64,000 nucleotides of DNA from Turnera subulata (Eukaryota; Streptophyta; Magnoliopsida; Malpighiales; Passifloraceae). The stretch is taken from NCBI GenBank assembly GCA_028386065.3, contig JAKUCV010002368.1, positions 240,478-304,477 of the forward strand, in the 5' to 3' direction. This document shows, piece by piece, positions 43,733 through 56,134 of the stretch. The notes beneath the pieces are model-generated. The model saw only the letters and a list, made by a program, of their open reading frames with translations, was not told the DNA's origin and made no database searches. The position numbers were made by a program, and so were the translations under genes. How positions within the stretch are numbered: position 1 is the stretch's first letter; every line of letters begins with the position of its first letter.

Positions 43733-45178
43733 CCAAGAGACTTTCGATTGGATTTGTTTGGGGGCAAATATGCAAATGGTAAATTCACGACAAAATCTCG
43801 TATGTATCTGTAACATATATAGCAGAAGAGGAATGGTCGGCAGAACAGGACAAAATGAGTAATTTTATCTAAAGCTTAGACTTTAGAGAAGCTCTGTGTC
43901 AGTGGCAGGTATACATGATGATGCAGTTAATTAAGTAGAACTCTTTGAGTACTGGGGTTTTTGCTTTTGATATTGGAAGATGCTGCAGTATGGTACTAGC
44001 GGAATTTCGGGTACTGAAAACTGCAAAGGTTTTGACCTAGAAGTAGGAGCAGAGACTATAGTTGGCCCTTTGGAATTTACTTGTAATATTCTTACAGTAA
44101 TACAATAAAAAAAATCATAACGATTATTATAAAAATAATAAAAAAAAGTGGTGGATTCTCATGCCTTGATAGGCTAAATGATGTACTGAAAGCTAGCTGA
44201 TACATATATACAAAAACTGGGTGTAGGATTGATTGTTCTCCCAAGAGCTTAGATGCTTTCTGCTACCAAGTTAGCCTCTAATGTTTTCATCTATTGAATT
44301 AAAAAAAAAAATAAAAAAGATGGTGGAATGAGATTTATGAAATGTGATTAGTTTTAGAAAGTACGATTTTCCAAATGAAATTTCACTTCCTCAAAGTCGT
44401 GTGGGCATTTCCATACGGCCATTCCCAGTCTTATTTGGCTGGATTTGGTTAGATATACGAACTGAAGAACAATCACCATTGTGGGATCGAAGTCGAGAAA
44501 GGCTGATCAAGCTCAATGAGCCAAAGTAGACCTTTCCTCGGAAAGATGCTTTAACGCATGCAACTTGTAATGAATATCCCAAAGTGCTAGCAAGTGTGCC
44601 ACTAACATACAAAGGTCTCGATATTTATAAATGTAAACGTGGTAAAATTTTGCATGGATGAAATTATAAAATCGCTTCGAGGTATACAGTTTTAAGAAAC
44701 GACAACAAGCTAGTGTGATTTTTTTTTGGTCGATAACAAGCTATGATTATGATTTTAAAATGCAACCCAAGCTAATAAGATATGACCAAGTGGCACAAGA
44801 TACCAGAACCAAGTACTTAAAGAGTACCATTGCCTTTCAACCTTTTGATACAAAACGTGGAAAATGAGAGCTAATGCAAAGTAGTGCGAAGTTACTCGCG
44901 CAATTTCTTTACATTTATTTGGACCACACAGACAAGGGTCTGTTTGGAAAACAAGTTTTCAGTTATCACTTTTTTTAAAAAATCAAGAATGTATGAAAAC
45001 CACATGGTTTCGAAAAAGAGCTTTGGGGAAAGAGTCTTTTAAGAATTGAAAACTGAAAACCAAAAAAAGGTTTTGATTCTTCTCTCAAAACTTGCGGTGG
45101 TGTAATTGTAAATAAGTAGAAAATCCTGATTTTATTAATGGCATTTATGTAAATACAAATCATTTTAGAAATCTTTCC
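43733..45178. other. No recognised gene
   Basis: AT-rich sequence with A-runs. A phrase resembling 40360 (GTGTCAGTGGCAGGTATACATGA at about 43897) is present. The segment 44940-45070 is an imperfect inverted arrangement of GGAAAACAAGTTTTCAG and CTGAAAACC, possibly a MITE remnant. No domains found. Confidence 0.4.
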
Positions 45179-46944
45179 ATACTCCGCGGCATTGCTATCA
45201 ACTCCGACAAAATTGCCTCTCTAGTGAAAGCAACCAACTTGTGTGTGGAGTTCTACTTGTTAGTGTAATGCCCAAAATCCAATCGTTGAATGATAATATT
45301 GTCATTTATTTTGATTAATGTTTTATTCCAATAAATATGTTCATCTATGATAAATGGTTGCACATATTTATAACCTAAGAATATCTTATATTCTTGAAAT
45401 GTCCCTAGTCGATTATTATTATGGATGAGTTGTAATAATAAATAAAGACTAGCGTATGTTGAGAATCATATGAGATATGAGTTCTACATACGGGTACAAG
45501 TTAGAGAACTTGTGGACTGGACTGACCCGACATAAGAACACTGCATGGACTCATGTTGTCATTAGTGATTCTTATATGTACTATCCTTAGACCTGAGATC
45601 ATCAAGGTTCTCAACACGTGAGTCATATACTTTGATATTACTCTTGGTCATTCGTAATTGAGTGGACCTAAGAGTAATCATTGGGTATATGATATAATGT
45701 GTAGTGGGTTTTGTATGATCAAGAAGGAATTCGTCCAACCCATATAACGAGTATATTATCAGTTGGGCCCCTTGATAGAGTTGAACTGTAAATGTATGGC
45801 CATGCTCGGATTAAGTGATATGGGATATCATTTGTATCTGTATTACACAGTTAACTCAGGGATCAAGAAACCTTAGATTAAACATATACGAGAATGACAT
45901 ATTCCATGTCTCGTGTTTGATCTTGATATAATAAGACGAAAGGATAATGGCATTTTTCTGAGGCATAATGAATCAGTATTGATCTTGTCGTTTGGGTAGC
46001 AATGATGTGTTGCTAGACACCGCTCTTTTTTTATAATTGTAAATGAGAGTTTACAATTATTGCCAAACGTCACAAGTGCCTATAGAGTCACACAGTTAGA
46101 GCTGTTGATTCGAGCTAATGGTTAGACCATGGTTGGACTATGGTTCGACCAGGATATTGAACCAGTGGTTAGACCATGGTTGGACCATGGTTGGACCGGG
46201 TCATTTGGGTTGATTCAGTTCACTAATTACCAGAATTGATGAACCAGAATTAGTGCCATATGATGTGTAATCCTATATATGATGATATATATGTTTAATG
46301 CATTAGTGGAGACATGATAATGGTGGAAACATAATCATGAAAGATAATGGATGATTATATTGGCCATTATGTTGGCCATTATCTAATTAACTATGCATTA
46401 CAAGTGTGTATAAAAGGGTGAAGGTTTCATCAGTTTTTCAGGCTTAACGCACTCTTCATACTTGATAAAGAAACACATCAAACATATTCTAGTCTCTAGT
46501 TCTCGGAAATTCTGCAGCTAGCAATGCGGTTCGGGAGTGCTCGGGTTAGTAACCGTGAGATGGTTGCTAGCAGTCATCAACGGTTCGTGTGGATACAATA
46601 GAGGAGTCGGATTTTGTCCGGTTCTTGCTGATTTGGATCATCAGTTGAGTGAAAGATCTCAACCAAACCAGGTACGAAATTCTTGTTATTCGATTTATCC
46701 CGTTTCACATGGATCCTCCATTAGTTCCGGGCTTTATTCCGCTACGTGTTTAACTCTAAGTTTGCATAGCCGGATACTTACACTACTGGCCTCTGATCTC
46801 ATTGTGGACATCGTTGCTGACGACGTTGCTCTCGTTGCCGTTGTTGCTCCCGCCGGTGCCACTGCTCCTGCCGCTGAAGAGAAGAAAGGAGTACCAAAAG
46901 AAGAGAACGATGAAGATATAGGGGGATTTAGCTTGTTTGATTAG
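45179..46944 (+). pseudogene. 60S acidic ribosomal protein P1 pseudogene, split by a solo LTR
   Basis: Left of the LTR the frame reads ILRGIAINSDKIASLVKATN then LCVEFY (45179-45257), matching the helix near the N-terminus of plant P1. Right of the LTR come DLI, an Ala/Val/Pro-rich hinge (APAGATAPAAEEKK) and the acidic tail ending GGFSLFD with a stop (46944). P1 is a stalk protein that recruits elongation factors to the large ribosomal subunit. The first 25 or so codons are missing. The YWP-to-DLI stretch is deleted with a change of frame, so it was already broken apart from the insertion. No poly(A) tail is evident, so retrocopy origin is unproven. Confidence 0.85.
45258..46782 (+). mobile_element. 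Solo Copia LTR (same superfamily of LTRs as A/B)
   Basis: Starts TGTTAGTGTAATGCCC and ends CGGATACTTACA. It is flanked by a perfect 5-bp duplication CTACT (45253-45257 and 46783-46787). 1525 bp with no internal region, so it arose by LTR-LTR recombination. It is the best full-length reference for the broken copy at 1723/5368 and close to the LTRs of Copia A. Confidence 0.93.
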
Positions 46945-47658
46945 TTTTTTTTTTAATTACCAAACGTTTCAATTTAGTCTTCTTTTCTTTTTGGCAAAAT
47001 AGCGTCATTTGACTTTTGATGCGGTTGGATTTTGTATTGCTAGATTCGGTTGTATTCTGCTGTTTCATTAAAAACAAATAGTTGCATGCCTATTATTTCT
47101 GTTCTCTTCTCCCCTTTCTTCTACGATATTTTCTTCTTTTTTATTATTTTTTTTAATTTTGATCGAACTCTCTTCCTTAACCCGTCATTGATAATGTAAC
47201 TTGTTAATATTGTTTTGTGTTGGATGATAATTGTTGGTGGGAATCGTGTAGTGTTTGGATTAAAACTTGGATTTGACTATAGTATACCCTCTCTATTTGA
47301 TGAAATGCTAAAGAGATAGATTACATATAATTCAACAATGTGAGAAAAGGAGTTGATTGTATTTTTTTACTTAATCTTGGCTAGAGCAGTTCTTTGGATC
47401 AAGGCCCTACAACCGCAATTTCCATATAGCTTGAGCAGTGTAATTGTTTCTGCAGATGTCCTAAAACAGTGGAAAGGAGTTACTAGGATATATGGGCTAG
47501 TTTGCTAATCGTGATCCTACTTTTGTGCATGTATTTTTGTCAGTGACAACTTCCTAAACTTAGTTCTTAGTATGTGATTGTAAAGGCTGTCATTGTCCCA
47601 TTGACTGAAACTTTGTACTGCTCCTTTCAGTGCTAATAAAAATTTTCTATTAATATCG

Positions 47659-47712
<54 letters not shown>

Positions 47713-48376
47713 AGAGAGAGAGATAATTGCCTCAACTTTTTCGGAATGTACATGGCACGATAATGTAGAATGGTGGGTTGAGCTTTTACATGCATCTTGC
47801 ACTTGGTATGTAGACTATAACATTGGGTGATAGATGACCAAATTCATTCTCCCTTGTAGTACTTTGTAAGAAGCCTGATGCAAGGTGTACAATTCACATT
47901 TTGACGAAAAATTTATAATCAATTGAATGATCATTTTTGTTGTTGTTGTACTACTTGGTTTGGCTCTTTCTTGAACCATGAATTGTACAAATGAAGTCTA
48001 CCATAAGCTGACTTTATTGTTAGCAGCCTAGCATATGCAATCTATAATGCACTAAAAAGCGGGATGCATGAATATAATGGGATCTTTACAAACTTATATA
48101 CCAAATTAAATATATAATTATAAATTAAATTACTTAAGTAAATATGTCATTATTAGTTATTATAAACATTGGAGGTCTACCAAACAAGTTTTGTATTCTT
48201 AGCTCCTTGAGAACTGTTTACATTATAAAGTATCCAAATGAATTTTTGCATTTCGAGCACCCTTAAAACAGTCCTCAGTTCTTAATTTTCAAAACAGTTC
48301 TTAAGAACTAAAAACACAAAACAGTTCCCAAAGACATCCTAATCCTTCCTCCTCCCTGCTCCTCCTCAAGCTTAAC
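46945..48376. other. P1 3' flank and unassigned sequence
   Basis: T-rich sequence after the P1 stop could be its former 3' UTR. No other gene is recognised. The stretch just before 48377 should hold the 5' LTR of the SIRE-like element D, but no clear LTR boundary is visible. Confidence 0.4.
47660..47710. repeat. (AT)n microsatellite
   Basis: About 25 uninterrupted AT dinucleotides followed by a short GA run. Confidence 0.97.
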
Positions 48377-48389
48377 TGGTAGCGGAGTT
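48377..48389 (+). other. Primer-binding-site-like sequence of SIRE-like element D
   Basis: TGGTAGCGGAGTT, 42 bp before the gag start codon region, again the variant seen in Copia B. Confidence 0.5.
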
Positions 48390-48430
48390 GCATTTTCAAT
48401 GCAAAGGAGTAATAACTAGAGAGAAAGATC

Positions 48431-49500
48431 ATGGCTTATGAGGGAACAAGCATCAGCAAGACATCCTACTTTGATGGTGCTAATATCGACTATTCAAAGG
48501 TCAAGATGAAGAAGCAACAGAAAAGAGAAAGTCCTAAAGGAGTGAAGATTGAAAATCCCATGAAGGATCCTTTAGTGTGCTTTGGATGCAACTCCCTAGG
48601 TCATATCAAGGTTGAATGCCCATACCAAAAGAAGAACAAATATAATTCTTAAAAAACCAAAGGAAAGAAGGATATGGCTGATTCTTAAAAAATCAAGGGA
48701 AAGAAGGATATGGCTGCTTGGATTGACTTAGATTCATCAAGTGATTTTGACTGTGATGAAGTTACAAATCTATGCCTCATGGCTCATGAAGAACCAGAGG
48801 TAAATGAATCTCCTGACTTCACTTTGGATGAGTTACTAGATGCATTTGGTAAATTGCATGATAAATATAAGCAAATTCATAAGAAAAATATTGCTTACAA
48901 GAAACGTGTTGACAAGTTAAAGTCTGATCAAGAGGCTCATAAAGTTGCATATGCTAATCTTGAACATGTACATGCTGATGTAGTTAAGTCTTGTGAAAAT
49001 TTTCAAGTTGATGAGCTTGTTGATCAAAATTCTCATGATATACTTGAGAAAAAGACTGCTTGCAATATTGCTACTTGTGAGAAATTGCTAAAAGAGAATA
49101 ATATGCTTAAGGAAGAAGTTGAGGATCTGAAGTGTACTTTAGATAAGTTCACAAGAGGTAGGAATAGTCTAAATATGTTGCTAGGACAACAAAGACATTC
49201 ATTGCAAAAAGAAGGTATAGGTGCTACATATTTAGTTTTTAACAAACCAAACAAACCTATGAACTTTTTAAAGGCAGGAACTATATAGGCCTAGGAGAAA
49301 CATGTATGTGCAATCACATAGCTCAGATACATCTCATATTACATGTCACTTCTATGGTACAATTGGTCATGGTGTTAGAACTTGTATGTTCAAGAAAAGA
49401 AATTGTCATGTGAAATATGCGTGGGTTCCAAAAGGAACTAGATCTAACCCTGATTGACCCAAGTTAGTGTGGGTACAAAAAACTTGATCCTTTCGACATG
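48431..49500 (+). pseudogene. SIRE-type Copia gag (element D), internally deleted
   Basis: The first frame (48431-48652) begins MAYEGTSISKTSYFDGAN, as SIRE Gags do, but jumps after about 26 residues to the zinc knuckle CFGCNSLGHIKVEC (about residues 49-62) and stops. The second frame (48710-49288) is the acidic, coiled-coil-rich part (LDSSSDFDCDEVTNLCLMAH, then EKLLKENNMLKEEVEDLK). A third readable segment carries a second knuckle-like CHFYGTIGHGVRTC and WVPKG to about 49460. Most of the capsid-like domain is deleted and stops separate the parts. No pol follows in this orientation. Confidence 0.8.
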
Positions 49501-49647
49501 ATAGCAGCGATGAGTTGGTGCTAAACAGTGATATTCAATGCATATGATTAGAGGTAAACCAAAATCCTCATCCTTGAATACTAAAAGCTATTAAAGTGGG
49601 TATAGAGCATATCAATATGATGAGTAAGTGATGTTTCTGTTCAAGAT

Positions 49648-49934
49648 CAAGAAGACTCACCATCATCAACATGCATCAGTGATTACTTGACTAATGGTGA
49701 TGCAATTTGTAATCATAATTTTATGGTAAAAGCTCTAAGTGAATGTTGCTTTTGGTTTTTTATCATCCTCTAACTTTGAATTCAATTTTACAAGAAGACT
49801 CACCATCATCAACATGCATCAGTGATTACTTGACTAATGGTGATGCAATTTGTAATCATAATTTTATGGTAAAAGCTCTAAGTGAATGTTGCTTTTGGTT
49901 TTTTATCATCCTCTAACTTTGAATTCAATTTTAC
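49648..49934. repeat. 143-bp tandem duplication
   Basis: CAAGAAGACTCACCATCATC starts at 49648 and 49791. The two units, each ending TTTGAATTCAATTTTAC, appear identical by eye. Confidence 0.92.
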
Positions 49935-49949
49935 TTGAAATTATCATGA

Positions 49950-49971
49950 TGTTTTTGGCCCCAAGTGGTAA

Positions 49972-50005
<34 letters not shown>

Positions 50006-51201
50006 GTGAATTATCCTTTTCTGATTAAAACTCGATTTAGTATCTCTAATGCCAAAGTGTTTATGTGTTTGAGATTTGTGTTCAAGAACCCTAATGAACA
50101 AACTAATTAATACACAAGGAGGAAGGGTTAGAGATAATTGGACACACGATTTATAGTGGTTCGCCATGCAGGACTACCTCCACTACTCAAGGATCCCCCC
50201 TTGAGATTTCTAAACCTTCACTAACCTTGGTTTTTCACGGGTTCAACCAAAAACCGCTTAATACAAGTTTTTCCCTTAGGCTCAACTCAAACCTAAACAC
50301 TCACCACAAAGCTCACCCAAGTTTTGCTTTTACACAATCACTCAGAATAAAACACAGAAGTTATCTCTAAGTACAAGTACTTTGCTTTTCTCAAAAAGTT
50401 GCTTAACTAAATATGTGAACAAGGGAAAAAGCTTCTCTCTCTCTTTTTGCTTCACTTGAGAGCTGCAGGTTTTTGCTCTAACTCAGATTCTTAATATGGC
50501 AGTTCTAAAGATCTCCTTGAGTCAGCATCTCTTTATATAGAGGCAGGAGGGATATTTTCACTTCAAATTAATCCGTTAGTTGTCCCTTTCATTCCAGTCT
50601 GTTTTGTTGTCAGAGGTGCCAGAGTGTCAACGGTCTTCTTCCTTGTTGTCCCTTTCATGCTTTGGCACGAGACACACCAGGCTGCAGCTTTTTGTCATTG
50701 ATGTCATTGTTTAGCATAGTCCTAGGTTGGTCCTAGGAAGTTTGAATTCAACTGTCTTTTGATTTGTTTAAGGTTGCTTTAATCACTGAATCAATGTCCA
50801 GAGATGGTAGGTACTAGGTTTGTTGACCAATCCCATTAAGCATAAAATAATCATTAGTGGCATGGGAGTATGTATGTTGAAAGCGACTTCTCATGCTCCA
50901 AAACCAATCCCACTCACTCATCTTCCAAGGCTGATTGGGATGTTTGGTCACGGATTGGAGGCTCCTCATGTGAGCTGCAATACATGGTTGGGCACAACAC
51001 ATGCTACACATAGGTTTGTTATAATCAAAACCTAGTTAGCTTGTTTAACATATAATATAATGGGACAATTATTATAATAGTTAATTGTACTTAATGGCAT
51101 ATTATAATAGTATGATCATTGTGGCCCATTAGTGCTTGCATTATGATAATAAGCTCAATTAATTATCCTTAAGTAGCATCCTAATCATCATTCGATTCAC
51201 A
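49950..51201 (-). repeat. 3' LTR of SIRE-like element E (minus strand)
   Basis: On the minus strand it begins TGTGAATCGAATGATG at 51201, after the SIRE-style tract GTCATCATCAAAAAGGGGGA (polypurine tract, about 51202-51228). It probably ends CCAAAAACA at 49950, with the poly-C/poly-G tract inside near its 3' end. The interior includes GGACACACGATTTATAGTGG, a phrase common in SIRE LTRs. An alternative left end is TGTGAATTATCC at 50005. No target duplication is established. Confidence 0.6.
49973..50004. repeat. Poly-G tract, 32 bases
   Basis: Uninterrupted G run before TGTGAATTATCC. SIRE-type LTRs normally carry a short G/C run at this place; 32 is unusually long and may be inflated by sequencing. 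Confidence 0.95.
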
Positions 51202-51693
51202 TTTTCCCCCTTTTTGATGATGACAAACCTTAAACAAATGTGGAGTTGTGAATGTGTGCTCCCCCTCAACATATGCTCCCCCTAGATAAAATATTTTTCC
51301 AATTTGTCCATCTTTCAAGCGGTTAGAGCATAAGGAGCAGAAAAATAAATTGAAGACATAAAATTTAAAAACCACATTATATATTAAAGAAATGAACATG
51401 TCGAAAAAAACAGATCCACATGTTCCCGCAACATAAATCTCTCCCTCAAGCCTAGTAATCTCTCCCCCTTTTGGCATCACAAAAAGCACAACAAGGGCAA
51501 ACAGATTGGCACGGAAGAAGCCATAACAGAAACAACAACAATAGATAATAAAGACAAGAACCAAATAAACAGCAACAAATAGACATATTGGCACCGAAAA
51601 TGCCAAAACTAATAGCAAAGTTCAAGAACCAGATAAACAAGCAAAAGTAAAAACATGCATGATCCTAATTGGGCATTAGATCTTAAAGGAAAG
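51202..51693 (-). other. 3' untranslated region of SIRE-like element E
   Basis: Between the env-like reading frame and the LTR. It contains several CTCCCCCT/CTCTCCCTC motifs (GGGGGAG on the element strand) at 51262-51470, like duplicated polypurine tracts. No trustworthy coding. Confidence 0.5.
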
Positions 51694-52188
51694 TTACTCA
51701 TTAGATTCATCATCAGCAGCATCCTTTTCAGAGGAGGAATCTGAGGCAGAAGAATTATTCGGATTTGGGGTAAAATGCTTCATTAGCATGTTCAATTGTG
51801 CCTTCTACATCTCCATAACCTCAGCAACTATTCCCTTTACTTTCAAAATCTCATCCTTTACATCCTTAGACAATCCCCCAACTCTTACAACCTTGGATGA
51901 GTATGGTTGTGTGATATAGAACACACATTGCTTAATCTTCTTGATACACATATGGGAGAAATTTAAGGTGCACATGATATCTTTGTACTGCAGCATGTGA
52001 TGAAGAGTGATGTACACATAATCAACCGAATCATTAGCAAGCAAATATCTTAGCAGCCATATATCATAAGTCCTCAAAGTGATTTTTGTGGCCATGTCAA
52101 GGAGTGAGTACTTGTGTGATGATGTACAACAGGAATCTGTGATTTTCTGACATATCCTCACACTTGCTAGCCTTTCTAGCTTTACCAA
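51694..52188 (-). pseudogene. SIRE env-like region (extra ORF between pol and 3' LTR)
   Basis: The open frame on the minus strand (52188-51805) includes LRTYDIWLLRYLLANDSVDY and a helical EILKVKGIVAEVMEM end. After one stop (about 51803) it continues as an acidic Ser-rich tail (SASDSSSEKDAADDESNE) to a stop at 51694. Its position after RNase H and the acidic tail resemble the env-like or extra ORF of SIRE elements. No signal peptide or membrane segment is evident in what remains, so function cannot be inferred. Confidence 0.5.
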
Positions 52189-52316
52189 CCAACAGTTTTT
52201 TTTTTCTCAAAAACACTAGTAGTATGTGGAATTGTGCTGCCCGATCTAGTGTTTTAGTACTTCACCTTTGTAGCTTTCCCTTTGAGCAGTTTGAGCAGGT
52301 TCTTGAGCAATTTGGC

Positions 52317-52534
52317 ATCAACGAAGACAAATTGTCCACGTATCAGACTATGAACACTAATAGTATGACCATCATTATTAGCCTTTGGCATCAATGAAGA
52401 CAGATTGTCTACGAATCAAACTATGAACACTAATAGTATGACCATCATTATTAGCCTTTGGCAAGACAGATTGTCTATGAATCAGACTATGAACACTATT
52501 AGTATGACCATCATTACTAGCCTTTAGCATCAAG
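52317..52534. repeat. Three tandem copies of a ~72-bp unit in the env-like region
   Basis: ACTATGAACACTAATAGTAT recurs at about 52347, 52418 and 52487 with the shared block GACCATCATTA and TAGCCTTTGGCA. Units differ slightly in length, so reading frame is not kept. Confidence 0.85.
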
Positions 52535-53399
52535 TGAGGAAATCCTGAATCAATCTCTTATAGATAGGAGTACTAATGGTTTCCAAACTCACCAGTTGTG
52601 TGGAATTATCCTTATTCTCCTTCAACACTTATTCCAACTGAGATGAGTGAGCAAGAACTTCAACCATAGATGTTCTCCTTTATTAGAGAGACCAATAGAA
52701 CTTTCAATGTTCTTTTAGGTTTGGAGTAGGAAGGCTTTTGTGTTTTGAGGCTCTGATGGTTGAGTTGATAGAGAGGATTTTGGGTTGAGGATCAGTGGAG
52801 GGTTTCACTTGAAGTCTCACTCTCTTTCCTTATGGTGTTTTTGAATATCACTCACTTTTTCCATATTAATGACTAATTAATGGAAATGTGGCAGTTACCG
52901 TGTATGAGCGGAATTAAAATTAGTAACAGTAGGTTTGTGGGAATAAGTAAGGAAGTGGGTCTACATGACATAACCAAAAGTTTTTAATTTTGGGCAAGAG
53001 GTGAGAGAGAGATCCGATGGGTAATAGGATGTCTCCCTGCATGGCTTCTTTTTCTGTCAGGAATCCATAGTTTTCAGCTTTTTCACTATTTCCCACACAA
53101 CTTGTGCACCTAAGAGAATACACTCTTTCCTTAGCTAAAAATTGCCTTTTTCAAAAATCATAGAGTCAGCTCTCTATCTCTTAGCATTCCTTCTCTTCCT
53201 TTAGCACAAATTTTTCTCACACATACACAGAATCTTTTGCTGTATGTTTTCTTCTCAACCGAATCAACATCCTCTTACTTCAATTAGATTCTTGCCTTTT
53301 AGAAACCATAAAATATGCCCAGTTTGCACCCTACGATTCTGCCATGCCATTCTTCACCTCTTTTTTTCTTCCTCTTTAGGAATACTCGATTGATGATCA
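52535..53399 (-). other. Degenerate interior of SIRE-like element E
   Basis: Lies between the env-like region and RNase H. Stops occur in all frames; I recognise no domain. Confidence 0.4.
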
Positions 53400-53971
53400 A
53401 GTGAGCCTTCTCTTTGACCTATTATCACAGTCCATATGCAATGCCTAGTGATGTATGTGCAAGTGGTGCTTTAGGTAACAAAAATATAGGAAAAATATCA
53501 CCTGGTTTATTAATCGATTTGAGGAGGATTGCACATGCCAAGCTCCAAACAAATCTTGTTGAACTGATCCTCCATCAAGGGCTTTCTTCATATATCTGCC
53601 AATTGACTCTTGGTCTTGACAAAATCAAGCATTATATCCTTCTAAAGCATATGATTTCGGACAAAATGATGCCTAATTTTAATGTGTTTAGTTCGTGAAT
53701 ATTGAATTGGATTCTTAACGAGATTTGTGGCACTTGAAATAACACACATAATTAGCACATTATTATATGTAAGACCATAATCAAGCAAAGTTTGTTTTAT
53801 ACTAGCCCATGAAACAAGTGATTGTCCTAAGAATTGGCAAGTACTACTGGTGCTTTTTCGATCAAGAATGTATGTAGTAAACCCAGCATCAGAGTACCCA
53901 ACTAATTCAAACATATCAGCTGTAAGATACCAAAGTCCTAAGTGTGGAGTTCCTTTTAAGTATTTAAAGAT
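53400..53971 (-). pseudogene. SIRE-like element E RNase H
   Basis: Minus-strand frames show LVGYSDAGFTTYILDRKST, SLVSWASIKQ and TKHIKIRHHFVRNHM, the Copia RNase H signature. The active-site Glu block is altered (TYNNVLIMC instead of EAEY-type sequence). Multiple frameshifts. Confidence 0.8.
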
Positions 53972-54918
53972 TCATTTTATAGCACGCAAATGGGACTCCT
54001 TAGGACATGCTTGGAACCTAGCACATAGACAAAAACTGAACATAATATCAGGTCTAATAGTAGTGAGGTAAAGAAGACTTCCAATCATACCTCTGTACGT
54101 CTTTACGTCCACATCTTTACCTTGTTCGTCTTTGTCTAGCTTAGTTGATGTGTTCACTGGAGTCGAACTCGTTTTGGCACCATCCATGCCAAATTGTCTG
54201 AGTAACTCCTTAGTGTACTTTGCTTGACTTATGAATATTCCATAACATTATTGCTTGACTTAGAACCCAAGAAAAAATATTAATTCTCTCATCATGCTCA
54301 TCTCGAATTCACTGTGCATCATCTTTTCAAATTCTTTCCACAAAGAATTGTTAGTAGTACCAAATAATATGTCACCCACAAATTTAGACAATAATCAAGT
54401 CATTTTTATAATGCTTCACAAAGAGTATAGAATCAACCTTTCCTTTAGTAAAGTCTTGAGAGAATAAGAATGTACTTAACCTATCATACCAAGCCTTTGG
54501 TGCTTATTTCAAGCCATATAGTGCCTTCTTCAACTTGAACACATGGACGGGATGTTCAAAGTCTTCAAATCTGGGAGATTGTTCAACATAGACTACCTCC
54601 ATAATGAATCCATTTAGGAAGGCACTTTTCACATCTATTTGATGGAGCTTGAAGGACTAATGAGAGGCAAATGTTAAGAGCTTTCGAATTGACTCAAGTC
54701 TTGCCTCATGAGTAAATATCTCATCAAAGTCGATTCCTCCTTTTTTTATTGTACCCTTGAGCAACAAGTCTGACTTTGTTTTGGGTAATATTTCCAATTT
54801 CATCCAGCATGTTTCTAAACACCCACATTGTGCCAATCACGGGATGATCATTTGGTCTCTCCACAAACTCCCACACATCACTTCTCTCAAATTGGTTTAG
54901 CTCCCCTTGCATAGCCAT
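53972..54918 (-). pseudogene. SIRE-like element E reverse transcriptase
   Basis: From right to left: MQGELNQFERSDVWEFVERP and VIGTMWVFRNMLDEIG (54918-54724), a stop, then scattered RT segments. The end is DGAKTSSTPVNTSTKLDKDE and RGMIGSLLYLTTIRPDIMF (54187-53972). Frameshifts and stops throughout; the catalytic YxDD is not cleanly readable. Confidence 0.82.
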
Positions 54919-54927
54919 AACCCAATT

Positions 54928-55545
54928 TTAACCATTTATAGCATCAACAATATTGTTTGGCTTAATCTGTGAGAGGAATGCTTGATGTGAATTGAGATTG
55001 TGTAAGGAAGCTCTTGTGGTTACTCCCTTAAATGGATCACCATTGATATCACTAGTTGAAAGTCCTTTTGGCACCTTCAATGCCGAAGTGTCACGAACAA
55101 TAGATGGCGCAGTTTGTGAACTTGTTCCATTTGAGATTGCATTATTGATTGGCAATTCATCCTCCTTTTCTATCTCAGCGGAATTTTCAGGATTATCAAC
55201 AATGATATCTCCTGGTTGTTGATTCTGACTAAACACACTCTCAACATAGTCATCATTGTTAGTTGATTCAAGTTCATTAAATACCACATGTATCGATTCC
55301 TCAACAATAAGAGTTCTTTTATTGTAAATCCTATATGCTTTACACCTAGATGAGTATCCTAGAAACACACCATCATCAGATTTAGTATCAAACTTTCCTA
55401 GTGAATCCTTGGTGTTTAGTATGAAGCACTTTGACCCAAAGACTTTGAAGTAACTTATGTTTGGTTTTATATCATGCCAAAGCTCATATGATATCTTTCA
55501 AGTTGTGATCTAATGGTTACCTAATTCAGAATATAGCAAGTAGTG
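54928..55545 (-). pseudogene. SIRE-like element E integrase C-terminal region, truncated
   Basis: Readable sequence includes YFKVFGSKCFI, FLGYSSRCKAYRIYNKRTL and an acidic linker. The coding breaks off at 55546, where a Gypsy LTR begins. Integrase core, protease and gag of this element are absent from the window. Confidence 0.82.
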
Positions 55546-56134
55546 TGAAACACCCCGACCCGTATTTACCGTACACAGTAAACACGTGCCGGAACTGTAA
55601 CAACCTGACCAAATAAAGCCCAGCATACAGTGTATACAACAGTAACTCGGGCTCAATAGCCCAAAAATAATAACGTCAATAACAACATAATCGGCCCAAT
55701 GGCCCAACAATAACAAAATAATGCACAGCGGAAGATTTTAATAACTCACAAAACACTGTATGTGACACTGATGCAAACTATGGATCTGAGCACTGTCCAA
55801 GGGATAACGCCGCAGCCTGTCTGGAATGCACCAAACCTGTACCACAGATAACTCATCCTACGGGATGAAAGCCCGCAGGTGAGGGGTGAGTCCGAAGTGC
55901 TCACCGACAAAGGTTAGACAATCAATATGCAACAAAATAATTACTCAAGGTCAACACAAGCTAAACAACCAAACACACCAAAACAAAGACCCAACCCAAA
56001 ACCGGTCCAAGACCAAAAAGACTCAAATAAAACCAATTTCCAATTTTATCGTTCCGGGCCCCGTCACGGATAAGCCAGGAGACAGACCAGGTTATCAACA
56101 TATTTCGGGTGCCAGACCAAATCCAGAGAACCCA

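Noticed and set aside
46537..46944. Single 135-codon protein spanning the end of the solo LTR and the P1 tail
   Set aside because: Its first two thirds are LTR sequence; only the tail after 46783 is P1-derived.
51181..51640. Cys/Phe-rich minus-strand frames near 51181-51640
   Set aside because: Translations of the SIRE 3' untranslated and polypurine region; hydrophobic composition arises from T/G-rich DNA, and no conserved membrane protein is recognised.
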